Notes: generated by a model not told the origin, from the letters alone. Positions 1 through 5,696 are shown, numbered from the stretch's first letter. The stretch: DNA of 5,898 nucleotides from Deltaproteobacteria bacterium ADurb.Bin026 (GCA_002071245.1 MWEV01000131.1:1-5898), one strand, 5' to 3'. Numbers and translations are program-made.

Positions 1-624
1 GGATTGCTTTACACTAATGCCTCCCGTGCGGCTATACTTGTGAATTTTTCGCCTTTTGTAGTTGCGATAGGTGCGTTTTTTTTACTCAAGGAAAGGCTTG
101 GTATTGCAAAGATATCCGGTTTGATTCTTGCCTTTATAGGGGCATACCTTGTTTTCGCTGGAAAACCTTCAAGTTGGAATGTATCGATGCTTAAAGGTGA
201 TATCCTGGAGATTGTAGCTGCATTTCTATGGGGTGCAACGACAATATATATAAAAAGATATCTGGCAGAAAAGATGCACCCCATCAATACCTTCCTCTAC
301 CAGCTTGTATTTTCAATTCCCATTATATTCATCTGTGCCTTTTTTCTTGAACCCAAGTGGATACTCGAGGTTAATGCCTCTGTGATATATGCCTTTGCGT
401 ATTCTTCTGTTATCGTGGCTTTTGCCTCATATCTTGTCTGGTTTATGCTTATTCATATATATCCTGTTTCAGAGCTTGCTGTTTTTACGTTTCTAACACC
501 CGTGTTTGGTGTTGCTTTTGGTGCTATTTTTTTGGGGGAACAGCTTACGAAAGGGCTGATATCCGGTCTGGTCTTTGTCAGTGCTGGTATATATCTGACA
601 AACTACAGAAGGACTAAAACATAA
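1..624 (+). CDS. EamA/DMT-superfamily permease, C-terminal part (5' end outside window)
   Basis: The reading frame is open from the first base, so the gene starts upstream; 207 codons and a TAA stop are visible. The protein is very hydrophobic, with about seven membrane segments (roughly residues 12-28, 36-53, 67-85, 97-115, 127-150, 157-178 and 185-201 of the fragment). This fits the last seven of the ten helices of a two-repeat EamA transporter. The equivalent loop motifs of the two repeats are both visible: LLKERLG (28-34) and FLGEQLT (177-183), each following a segment that starts after a small-residue/Pro stretch (NFSPF, FLTPVFG). The C-terminus is short and basic (NYRRTKT), as expected for a cytoplasmic tail. 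Family members in the inner membrane export or exchange amino acids, metabolites or nucleotide sugars; the substrate cannot be read from this fragment. No terminator is evident before the next promoter. Family call is firm, substrate unknown. Confidence 0.9.
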   Translation, partial: GLLYTNASRAAILVNFSPFVVAIGAFFLLKERLGIAKISGLILAFIGAYLVFAGKPSSWNVSMLKGDILEIVAAFLWGATTIYIKRYLAEKMHPINTFLYQLVFSIPIIFICAFFLEPKWILEVNASVIYAFAYSSVIVAFASYLVWFMLIHIYPVSELAVFTFLTPVFGVAFGAIFLGEQLTKGLISGLVFVSAGIYLTNYRRTKT

Positions 625-645
625 AATTTTAAAGTCAATATAGGA

Positions 646-674
646 TTGCCAATATTTTTTTAATGCGTTATATT
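646..674 (+). promoter_or_regulatory. sigma70-like promoter for the M48 peptidase gene
   Basis: A TTGCCA -35 box (646-651, 5 of 6 to consensus) is separated by exactly 17 bp from a TATATT -10 box (669-674, 5 of 6). Transcription would start near 681, giving a leader of about 36 nt before the ATG at 717. It lies in the 92-bp gap after the permease gene, so the peptidase is probably transcribed on its own. Predicted by eye. Confidence 0.55.
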
Positions 675-702
675 TGATTGTAAAAGCGTTTCTGAGGCTT
701 AG

Positions 703-709
703 AAGGAGG
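703..709 (+). promoter_or_regulatory. Ribosome binding site of the M48 peptidase gene
   Basis: AAGGAGG lies 7 nt before the ATG at 717. It is a near-ideal Shine-Dalgarno site and fixes this start, which also places the signal peptide at the N-terminus. Confidence 0.85.
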
Positions 710-716
710 CATTGCA

Positions 717-1523
717 ATGAGATTATTAAGATACTTTTCTGTGATACTCTTGGTATTTTGTCTTCTTGTATCATGTGAAACCGTTCCGATTACAGGGAGA
801 TCCCAGTTAAGCCTTGTTTCCGATGGACAGATGAATGCAATGAGTCTGGATTACTATAAAGATTTTCTTTCAAAAAATAAACTATCCAAAAATCAGGCGC
901 AAACCCAACAGGTAAAAAATGTTGGGGCAAGGATTGCGAATGCAGTGACAAGATTTCTTACTCAGCACGGGCAGGCTGAACGGGTTGCGGGCTACAAATG
1001 GGAATTTAATCTTGTAGAAAGTAATGAAATGAATGCCTGGTGTTTGCCTGGGGGTAAGGTGGTTGTTTATACGGGCATCCTTCCAATAACAAAAGATGAG
1101 GCGGGTCTTGCAGTTGTTATGGGACACGAAATCGCCCATGCAGTTGCTGAACACGGAAAAGAGAGGATGAGTCAGGGTCTTCTTACTCAAATGGGCGGAG
1201 TTGCCCTTTCGGTTGCGCTGTCGCAGCAGCCTGCTGCTACAAGTGCCCTATTTATGCAGGCTTATGGTATTGGGGCGCAGGTTGGTGTACTCCTCCCTTA
1301 CAGCAGGTTACATGAATCAGAGGCAGACCGGCTAGGTCTTATATTTATGTCAATGGCAAATTATGACCCAAATGCAGCAGTCTCTTTTTGGCAAAGGATG
1401 GCACAGACAAAAAAGGGTTCATCTCCACCAGAGTTTTTGAGTACACATCCTGCTGACCAAACGAGGATTAACAACATAAAGAGTTATATTCCGGAGGCAT
1501 TGAGCTACCGTAACCGCAGGTAA
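717..1523 (+). CDS. M48-family zinc metallopeptidase, outer-membrane lipoprotein (LoiP/YggG-like)
   Basis: The 268-residue protein begins with a lipoprotein signal: basic MRLLR, a hydrophobic core, and lipobox L17-V18-S19-C20. Glu at +2 (not Asp) agrees with outer-membrane sorting. The mature protein opens with the VPITGRSQL stretch typical of this subgroup. The catalytic zinc motif HEIAH is at 137-141 (ligands H137 and H141, catalytic E138), within MGHEIAHAVAEHG. The third ligand is most likely E200 in the ExxxD element ESEAD (200-204). NAWCLPGGKVVVYTG (106-120) precedes the active site, and the STHP motif (242-245) sits near the C-terminus, both family hallmarks. Length suits LoiP/YggG-type M48 proteases, which lack the multi-helix core of HtpX or Ste24. 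Known relatives degrade misfolded envelope proteins in the periplasm. No TPR repeats follow, so it is not BepA-like. It has its own promoter and RBS; no functional link to the neighbours is evident. Confidence 0.93.
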   Translation: MRLLRYFSVILLVFCLLVSCETVPITGRSQLSLVSDGQMNAMSLDYYKDFLSKNKLSKNQAQTQQVKNVGARIANAVTRFLTQHGQAERVAGYKWEFNLVESNEMNAWCLPGGKVVVYTGILPITKDEAGLAVVMGHEIAHAVAEHGKERMSQGLLTQMGGVALSVALSQQPAATSALFMQAYGIGAQVGVLLPYSRLHESEADRLGLIFMSMANYDPNAAVSFWQRMAQTKKGSSPPEFLSTHPADQTRINNIKSYIPEALSYRNRR

Positions 1524-1671
1524 TCAACAGGAATATTGCATAGTGGACGCTGGACGTAGCACATAGGACACCCGAACTAAGAATTTTGAACAGAGCATAT
1601 TGGGGACATAGTTAGGATGTTGGCGAGAGACAAAAGGCTATGCGAATAGCGAATAAACTTTGTGAGGACAG
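1524..1671. other. Spacer before hisS with short tandem duplications
   Basis: This 148-bp gap has no plausible ORF and no convincing promoter. It contains two adjacent heptamer duplications: TGGACGC/TGGACGT (1544-1557) and GCGAATA twice (1642-1655, exact). The same type of short duplication occurs in the spacer at 3883-4031. The hisS promoter is presumably here but is not obvious by eye. Confidence 0.5.
1664..1668 (+). promoter_or_regulatory. Ribosome binding site of hisS (short spacing)
   Basis: GAGGA is the only purine-rich match near the start and stands just 3 nt before the ATG at 1672, closer than usual. The start is still preferred because the protein then begins with the standard HisRS N-terminus (MERLRTLRGFRDIF), leaving no room for a downstream start. 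Confidence 0.5.
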
Positions 1672-2946
1672 ATGGAAAGACTTAGGACTTTAAGGGGATT
1701 CAGGGATATTTTCGGTGAGGAGATTCAGAAGTTCAAGTTTATTGAAGATGTTTCAAGAAAATTTTTTGATATCTTTGGTTACAAAGAAATAGAAATACCC
1801 GTGCTTGAAAAGACAGAGCTTTTCGTGAGAAGTATTGGTGATACAACCGATATTGTTGAAAAAGAGATGTTTACATTTATTGATACTGGTGGAGATTCGG
1901 TAAGCCTAAGACCAGAGGCTACGGCAGGGATGGTAAGGGCTTATCTTCAAGAAGGGATGTATGCTAAGGAGAGGGTATCAAAAATCTTTACGATTGGTTC
2001 CATGTTCAGACATGAAAGACCGCAAAAAGGTAGGTTCAGAGAGTTTCACCAGATCGATGTGGAAGCCTTTGGTGCTGACGATCCTTTGATTGATGCAGAA
2101 CTCCTCTGGATGATCACGCTTATTCTTGGAGAGATTAAAGTGACAGGATATTCTATCGAAGTCAACAGTGTTGGCTGTAAGGAATGTCGGGAATCATTCA
2201 GGAATATTTTGATATCGTATTTTGAAACTAAAAAAGACCTTCTTTGTGAAGATTGCCTGCGCAGATTCGAAAGGAACCCCCTGAGGATATTTGATTGTAA
2301 GAACGCACAATGCATTGATGTGACACAAAATTCACCGTTTCTTTATGATTCGCTGTGTGAGGGGTGTGTATCCCATTTTAATATCTTCTTGAAGCATTTA
2401 AGTAATTTTAATATTGAAGTCAGCATCAATAAAAGGCTTGTGAGGGGTCTTGATTATTATACTGGAACGGTTTTTGAAGTAACATCCGTCGATCTTGGTG
2501 CACAGAAGGCCTTTATTGCAGGCGGACGATACAACGGCCTCGTTGAAGAGATGGGGGGGCCTCCGACCCCTGCCATAGGATTTGCAATAGGCGTTGAAAG
2601 GCTTGCACTTATTTCAACAGCAACCATATTCAAACAAGGACCTTCTTATTTCTTCGCGTATGTTGGTGAAAAGGCAAAGAATTATCTTGTGCCGATTCTC
2701 AGGTCATTTGTTAGTAAAGGTCTTTCGTTGAAATTCGCCTATGAAGGCAAGTCGTTAAAATCTCAAATGCGCTATGCCGACAGCATGGGTTCGGATTATG
2801 TCCTAATTCTTGGTGATGATGAGATTAAAAAAGGGATTATTGTGATGAGGGATATGCGTAGAAAAATGCAATACGAACTTCCTCTTGATCCGGAGGACAT
2901 GATAAGAGAGTCGCTGAAATTGACAAACAATTTTACCGTGTCATAA
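1672..2946 (+). CDS. hisS: Histidine--tRNA ligase (HisRS)
   Basis: This is a complete 424-residue class II synthetase that attaches histidine to tRNA-His in the cytoplasm. N-terminal RGFRDIF (8-14) is characteristic. Motif 1 contains EIPVLEKTELF (41-51). SLRPEAT (78-84) contributes to substrate binding. Motif 2 runs from about 106 to 129 with FRHERPQKGR (112-121). The HisRS-specific histidine A motif is LVRGLDYYTG (256-265), whose R258 corresponds to the catalytic arginine, followed by AGGRYNGL (283-290). Motif 3 is AIGFAIGVERL (301-311). An insertion between about 165 and 235 carries four Cys pairs (C169/C172, C192/C195, C209/C214, C229/C232), as in many bacterial HisRS proteins; zinc binding is possible. 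The C-terminal anticodon-binding domain shows SLKSQMRYAD (361-370) and LILGDDE (378-384). Length is normal and no key residue is missing. An aspS partner, often next to hisS, is not in the window. Confidence 0.98.
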   Translation: MERLRTLRGFRDIFGEEIQKFKFIEDVSRKFFDIFGYKEIEIPVLEKTELFVRSIGDTTDIVEKEMFTFIDTGGDSVSLRPEATAGMVRAYLQEGMYAKERVSKIFTIGSMFRHERPQKGRFREFHQIDVEAFGADDPLIDAELLWMITLILGEIKVTGYSIEVNSVGCKECRESFRNILISYFETKKDLLCEDCLRRFERNPLRIFDCKNAQCIDVTQNSPFLYDSLCEGCVSHFNIFLKHLSNFNIEVSINKRLVRGLDYYTGTVFEVTSVDLGAQKAFIAGGRYNGLVEEMGGPPTPAIGFAIGVERLALISTATIFKQGPSYFFAYVGEKAKNYLVPILRSFVSKGLSLKFAYEGKSLKSQMRYADSMGSDYVLILGDDEIKKGIIVMRDMRRKMQYELPLDPEDMIRESLKLTNNFTVS

Positions 2947-3016
2947 AATTGATTTTTGCAAAATTGGTTATATTTGTGCGGTGAAAGATTTAGATAAAAT
3001 AAAAAAAGAAAATTCA

Positions 3017-3043
3017 ATTACCATGGGTGTTTGAGATGGTAAT
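3017..3043 (-). terminator. Hairpin terminator of the gate-protein operon, possibly bidirectional
   Basis: ATTACCAT (3017-3024) and ATGGTAAT (3036-3043) form a perfect 8-bp stem around an 11-nt loop, directly against the stop codon of the minus-strand gene (3044-3046). Read on the minus strand, the stem is followed within a few bases by a T-rich run (complement of the A-rich stretch at about 2995-3012). On the plus strand, only a weak T stretch follows, so termination of hisS here is less certain. The stem has only two G-C pairs per arm, so it is a weak Rho-independent terminator. Confidence 0.5.
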
Positions 3044-3463
3044 CTAAGATTTTAATAGCTTGCTTTTGTACATCAGATACGTCAGAATGATGGCGAGGGC
3101 GAACCTAAAAGCAATCAGGATAAAACCGTTTGCACCTATCACAACAAAAATGAGGGTGTCTTCAATCATAGCATGACAGACTGAAAGAAAAAGCAGAATG
3201 AGAAACGCCTCCTTTTTGTTTATATTAGATGTCCGTATCGAGTGGATGATAATACCGGCACCGTAAGTAAGCCCAATAATAATGCCGGTAATAAGAGGCA
3301 CAAGTCCGTTATGGGTGATCCCGAATATTGAAAATCGAATCTTTTCAATCTGAGACTGTTTGTGCTTGAGAAATTCATACGAAATTGTCAAAGGCAGTAT
3401 AATGATAAACAGTTTCAATATAAGACTAAAAGAGTCTTTCAGTGCTGTTATAATAATTTCCAT
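3044..3463 (-). CDS. Small nucleoside-recognition (gate) domain membrane protein, second of a pair
   Basis: The 139-residue protein is almost entirely hydrophobic, with about four membrane segments (roughly 11-30, 53-74, 86-106 and 110-131) and a basic C-terminal tail. It contains GLTYGAGIIIHS (64-75) and LSVCHAMIEDT (93-103), which match the style of the Gate/nucleoside-recognition family (as in SpmA/SpmB and nucleoside transporters of the CNT type). Its HAMIEDT segment aligns with HALPVET of the protein encoded immediately upstream, so the two look like related halves. The ATG lies within the 3' end of that gene (16-bp overlap), and there is no Shine-Dalgarno site in front of it (upstream bases read AATCTACT). 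Translation coupled to the first gene is therefore likely. The function of such split pairs is not established; a heteromeric transporter or gate is an inference. Confidence 0.8.
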   Translation of the reverse strand: MEIIITALKDSFSLILKLFIIILPLTISYEFLKHKQSQIEKIRFSIFGITHNGLVPLITGIIIGLTYGAGIIIHSIRTSNINKKEAFLILLFLSVCHAMIEDTLIFVVIGANGFILIAFRFALAIILTYLMYKSKLLKS

Positions 3464-3882
3464 AGTAGATTAAGCAAAACCCCTGAGATTAGACTAAAAA
3501 CAACCCTTACCAGAAGCATGGCCCAACCGTTCACACCTGTTTTTTGTGTTACCGGTGTTTCGACGGGGAGTGCATGCGAGATACCGAGCATCAATGCCAT
3601 GATAGTTATATCCTTTGTTGAAAGATTGAGAGGTGTCAGAATTGCGATAGCAGCATAGAGGTTGATTAGATAACCTGCGATAAGCCCAAGTGCAGCTTCC
3701 CCTGGCAATCCGAACCAGCCCATAAATGGTCTGAAGAATTTGCTTATTATCTCGATTAAGCCTAAATGTTTTATGAACTCAATTGCAATATAGCAGGGGA
3801 TGATAACCTTAGCCATGATGAGGATTATGGATAGGCCGTTTATGATACCCTTTTTGATCGAATTATAGATGTAATCTTTCAT
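3448..3882 (-). CDS. Small nucleoside-recognition (gate) domain membrane protein, first of a pair
   Basis: The 144-residue inner-membrane protein has hydrophobic segments at roughly 14-35, 64-84, 92-106 and 119-141. Diagnostic stretches are FGLPGEAALGLIAGYLINLY (57-76), with conserved Gly and Pro, and GISHALPVETPV (100-111), with a polar His/Glu/Thr cluster inside the membrane region. These are typical of the Gate/nucleoside-recognition domain found in SpmA/SpmB and in larger nucleoside or ion transporters. It is much shorter than a full transporter (around 400 residues) and overlaps the next gene by 16 bp, so the two probably act together. The ATG at 3880-3882 has no recognisable Shine-Dalgarno sequence in front of it (CACTCATTCTTT), but the N-terminus (MKDYIYNSIKKG) looks natural and no better start follows. 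Substrate unknown. SpmA/SpmB names are not used because there is no sign of a spore former. Confidence 0.82.
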   Translation of the reverse strand: MKDYIYNSIKKGIINGLSIILIMAKVIIPCYIAIEFIKHLGLIEIISKFFRPFMGWFGLPGEAALGLIAGYLINLYAAIAILTPLNLSTKDITIMALMLGISHALPVETPVTQKTGVNGWAMLLVRVVFSLISGVLLNLLWKLL

Positions 3883-3890
3883 AAAGAATG

Positions 3891-3915
3891 AGTGGATAAT
3901 GGTGGATAATGGATA
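3891..3915. repeat. 10-bp tandem repeat
   Basis: AGTGGATAAT (3891-3900) is followed by GGTGGATAAT (3901-3910) and a half copy GGATA (3911-3915). It starts only 8 bp from the start codon of the first gate gene (minus strand), so it falls in that gene's leader, where a Shine-Dalgarno site would be expected. Confidence 0.75.
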
Positions 3916-3930
3916 GTAACACCAGAAGGT

Positions 3931-3992
3931 CAGAAGGTTTGAGGTTTAGATGGTTAGCCAAAGATCCAATCATACAAACCTCTAACCACCTG
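3931..3992. repeat. Imperfect inverted repeat
   Basis: GGTTTGAGGTTT (3936-3947) pairs with AAACCTCTAACC (3976-3987) at 11 of 12 positions, and the outer CAG/CTG (3931-3933 with 3990-3992) extends it. The 28-nt loop contains TGGTTAG (3951-3957), which could instead pair perfectly with CTAACCA (3982-3988), giving two competing folds. No T-run follows on either strand, so it is not a standard terminator for the FadL-like gene. It could be a remnant of a small palindromic repeat. Confidence 0.5.
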
Positions 3993-4031
3993 TCTTTTGA
4001 ATGGCAGCGAAGTATGTGCCGAGAATCGTTT

Positions 4032-5216
4032 TCATTGACTGTATTCAAGCCCAACAAGAAAAAGGTGGGCAAAGTTTGTATATTTTCCGTGTAATCCCTG
4101 GATGTATGAATAACGGTCTTCAAAAAATGTTGCCTGATAGCCAAAATTTATTTTAAACGCATCTCTTCTCAATGTGCCCCCTATTGTAAATATATTTCTT
4201 GCGCTGTCCGGTAATTCCGGTCCGAGCGTTTTTCCTGGGACAGGGCTTTTGTCATACATGTAGCCACCCCTTATGTCAAGGTATTTGTTTACGTTGAAAT
4301 TTATACCAAGGGCTATGCTCGGTGTATTGCGCCAATTTTTATACACAAAGGAGTCGGCTGTGCCGTTATTTGATGTTATCCTGTAACTGCTCATAGACGA
4401 CCATCCGGTATAAAGTATATCGCCCTCAAATATAAATGCACCCAGTTTTTTTGATAACCCAGCAACGGCAATAAATGGCAATGTGAATGTTGTCGATGCG
4501 ACCGTTCCGCTTGAAGTCAATGGGGGCGGTAAAAAGAAGAATGCTTTGCCGTTAAACTTGATTTCCGTTGGACTTCTATATGTAAACGACAATGTATAGT
4601 CTTTCGGAAATCTGATCGTGATACCTGCATTGTAGCCGATGCCATCTCCATCGCCAGTAAGCTTTGATTCTCCATCTGGTAAGCCCGGTGCAACAAATAT
4701 ATTCTGTTTCATCTTCACAGAACTCTTAATATAAGATACGCCAAAACCGAAGGAAAAAATGTCGTTTACTCTGAAGGCAAACACAGGGTTAATATAAGTT
4801 GTTTTGAGTTCTGCAAAGGTGCTGTAACGGCTTCCCGCCCAATCCCGCGGCCATTCAGTCGATAGACCAAAAGGGGAATAGACGCCAATCCCGAAAGATA
4901 TATCGTTATGGGTGTGTTTTGCAAAAAAGGTTGGCAGGTGATGTGTAGACGTTTTTGAATAGTATCTTTTCCCTGTAGTTGTTTCATACCTTGTGCTCGG
5001 TGCAATCATTGTGTCGCCTGCCGAGATTGAGAAACCTTGCCGGAAAACGAGCATTGCTGGATTGTAAAAAACTGCTGATGGATTATCTATAGAAGATATT
5101 ACAGCCATTCCCATACCGTTGGCTTTTGCATCCTGATTATAAATAAGAAAGGCAGCGCCTAATGCGTGTGAAGGTAATACAAATACTAAAAATAAAATGA
5201 TATTTATTTTTTTCAC
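4032..5216 (-). CDS. OMPP1/FadL/TodX-family outer-membrane transport protein
   Basis: The 394-residue protein starts with a signal peptide (KKINIILFLVFVLPSHALG, cleavage probably after G20). It continues with the FadL N-terminal hatch signature: NGMGMA (33-38) and DNPSAVFYNPAML (44-56, conserved N52-P53-A54). Further hallmarks are SPFGLSTEWPRDWAGSRY (114-131), TTYINPVFAFRVND (139-152), GIGYNAGITIRF (192-203), LSFTYRSPTEIKFNG (209-223) and RGGYMYDKSPVP (316-327) with LPDSARN (335-341). Alternating beta-strand patterns fill the rest, as expected for a 14-strand barrel. The family moves hydrophobic compounds (long-chain fatty acids, aromatic hydrocarbons) across the outer membrane; the exact substrate is not predictable. 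The start codon is GTG, since the complement at 5214-5216 reads GTG. The chain ends in Tyr-Ser-Gln rather than a terminal aromatic residue. The gate pair follows 149 bp downstream on the same strand. Confidence 0.92.
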   Translation of the reverse strand: MKKINIILFLVFVLPSHALGAAFLIYNQDAKANGMGMAVISSIDNPSAVFYNPAMLVFRQGFSISAGDTMIAPSTRYETTTGKRYYSKTSTHHLPTFFAKHTHNDISFGIGVYSPFGLSTEWPRDWAGSRYSTFAELKTTYINPVFAFRVNDIFSFGFGVSYIKSSVKMKQNIFVAPGLPDGESKLTGDGDGIGYNAGITIRFPKDYTLSFTYRSPTEIKFNGKAFFFLPPPLTSSGTVASTTFTLPFIAVAGLSKKLGAFIFEGDILYTGWSSMSSYRITSNNGTADSFVYKNWRNTPSIALGINFNVNKYLDIRGGYMYDKSPVPGKTLGPELPDSARNIFTIGGTLRRDAFKINFGYQATFFEDRYSYIQGLHGKYTNFAHLFLVGLEYSQ

Positions 5217-5221
5217 TTGAA

Positions 5222-5226
5222 CCCCC
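5222..5226 (-). promoter_or_regulatory. Ribosome binding site of the FadL-like gene
   Basis: On the minus strand, GGGGGT (one mismatch to GGAGGT) stands about 5 nt before the GTG codon at 5214-5216, within a G-rich stretch in otherwise AT-rich DNA. It supports the GTG start, which places Lys-Lys and the hydrophobic signal core directly at the N-terminus. Confidence 0.55.
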
Positions 5227-5290
5227 GCCCAGTAAATTCAAAGCAAAAAATACTAAATCCTTTTAGACAATTTTCATAAAAAATTGCATT

Positions 5291-5311
5291 GACAAAGTTT
5301 AATCATTTGTC
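5291..5311. promoter_or_regulatory. Operator-like inverted repeat upstream of the FadL-like gene
   Basis: GACAAA (5291-5296) and TTTGTC (5306-5311) are a perfect inverted repeat with a 9-bp spacer. The same core also occurs at 5265-5270 (AGACAA) and 5335-5340 (AGACAA). The site lies at or just past the predicted start of transcription of the leftward gene, where a repressor would act. No known regulator is assigned. Confidence 0.35.
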
Positions 5312-5313
5312 TA

Positions 5314-5340
5314 ATTATCATTTAAGCATTAAAAAGACAA
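5314..5340 (-). promoter_or_regulatory. Candidate promoter of the FadL-like gene
   Basis: On the minus strand, TTGTCT (5340-5335) and GATAAT (5319-5314, 5 of 6 to TATAAT) are separated by 15 bp, shorter than ideal. Transcription would start near 5307 and give a leader of about 90 nt. In such AT-rich DNA chance matches are common. Confidence 0.3.
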
Positions 5341-5515
5341 TAAATAATTTTATATGGTCATTTATTTATTTATTTTATAGAATAATTTAAAACGATAGAT
5401 GATATCTGTGTTATAAATAAGGATTTGGAGGGCGGCATATTATATCCTGTTTTTTTGAAATTATAATGGCTTTTAATAAGATACCTGTTTTGTGAGTAGA
5501 GATATCGTGTGCGAT

Positions 5516-5543
5516 TTGATTGAAATAAATAGTGAAATATAAA
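5516..5543 (+). promoter_or_regulatory. Candidate promoter of the C-terminal window lipoprotein gene
   Basis: TTGATT (5516-5521, 4 of 6) and TATAAA (5538-5543, 5 of 6) are 16 bp apart. A start near 5550 would give a leader of roughly 160 nt before the ATG at 5714, containing the hairpins at 5579-5609. The AT-rich context lowers confidence. Confidence 0.35.
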
Positions 5544-5578
5544 TAAATCATGTTATATTTTATAAAAAGGAAATCGAA

Positions 5579-5609
5579 AACGCGACAAGCGTTCTTCGTG
5601 AAGGAAGAA
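5579..5609 (+). promoter_or_regulatory. Two small leader hairpins upstream of the lipoprotein gene
   Basis: AACGC (5579-5583) and GCGTT (5589-5593) form a perfect 5-bp stem with a GACAA loop. TTCTTC (5592-5597) and GAAGAA (5604-5609) form a perfect 6-bp stem with loop GTGAAG. They share bases 5592-5593, so they cannot both be complete at once. This is the only GC-containing block in a very AT-rich leader. It matches no riboswitch class I recognise, and no T-run follows directly. Confidence 0.35.
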
Positions 5610-5696
5610 AGTTTTGATATTATTAGTAAAAATGTGATTATTAAAATAATTTAATTTACTTATGTGATAGGTTGTAATAGTATTTAATGAACAATG

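Larger units (their letters stand above)
3883..4031. other. Spacer between the FadL-like gene and the gate pair, rich in short repeats
   Basis: This 149-bp gap lacks a credible gene. It holds a 10-bp unit repeated about 2.5 times (3891-3915), an exact 8-bp duplication CAGAAGGT (3923-3938), a 7-bp near-duplication AGGTTTG/AGGTTTA (3935-3948) and an imperfect inverted repeat (3931-3992). I found no good promoter for the gate pair on the minus strand, so the pair may be transcribed from the FadL-like gene upstream or from a non-consensus promoter. Confidence 0.55.

Noticed and set aside
882..1190. A 102-codon antisense ORF inside the M48 gene.
   Set aside because: It is a shadow of the M48 coding frame, whose catalytic motifs are intact.
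1586..1614. TTGAAC-N17-TAGTTA as a promoter for hisS.
   Set aside because: The -10 element matches the consensus poorly, so the pair is not better than chance.
3448..3463. A frameshift splitting one gate gene into two.
   Set aside because: Both products carry their own full HA-x4-T segment and membrane helices, and the second has its own ATG; a gene pair fits better than a broken gene.
3362..3658. A 98-codon plus-strand ORF across the overlap of the two gate genes.
   Set aside because: Its reverse strand carries two membrane proteins with recognisable gate motifs, and it has no RBS or hydrophobic pattern of its own.
3909..4094. A 61-codon plus-strand ORF over the repeat-rich spacer and the 3' end of the FadL-like gene.
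   Set aside because: It overlaps the clearly coding minus strand, has no RBS, resembles no known family, and its first part is repeat DNA.
3863..4144. A 93-codon minus-strand ORF between the FadL-like gene and the gate pair.
   Set aside because: It overlaps the end of the FadL-like gene in another frame and the start of the gate gene; its composition is not protein-like and no RBS is seen.
5420..5457. AGGAT/ATCCT hairpin followed by GTTTTTTT as a terminator.
   Set aside because: The 5-bp stem has a 19-nt loop and no coding sequence ends upstream on that strand; too weak to call.
5550..5654. A 34-codon plus-strand ORF (starting MLYFIKRKSKTR) in the divergent region.
   Set aside because: No Shine-Dalgarno site precedes the ATG, the start coincides with the predicted transcription start, the length is within chance for the region, and its middle part is better explained by the hairpins at 5579-5609.
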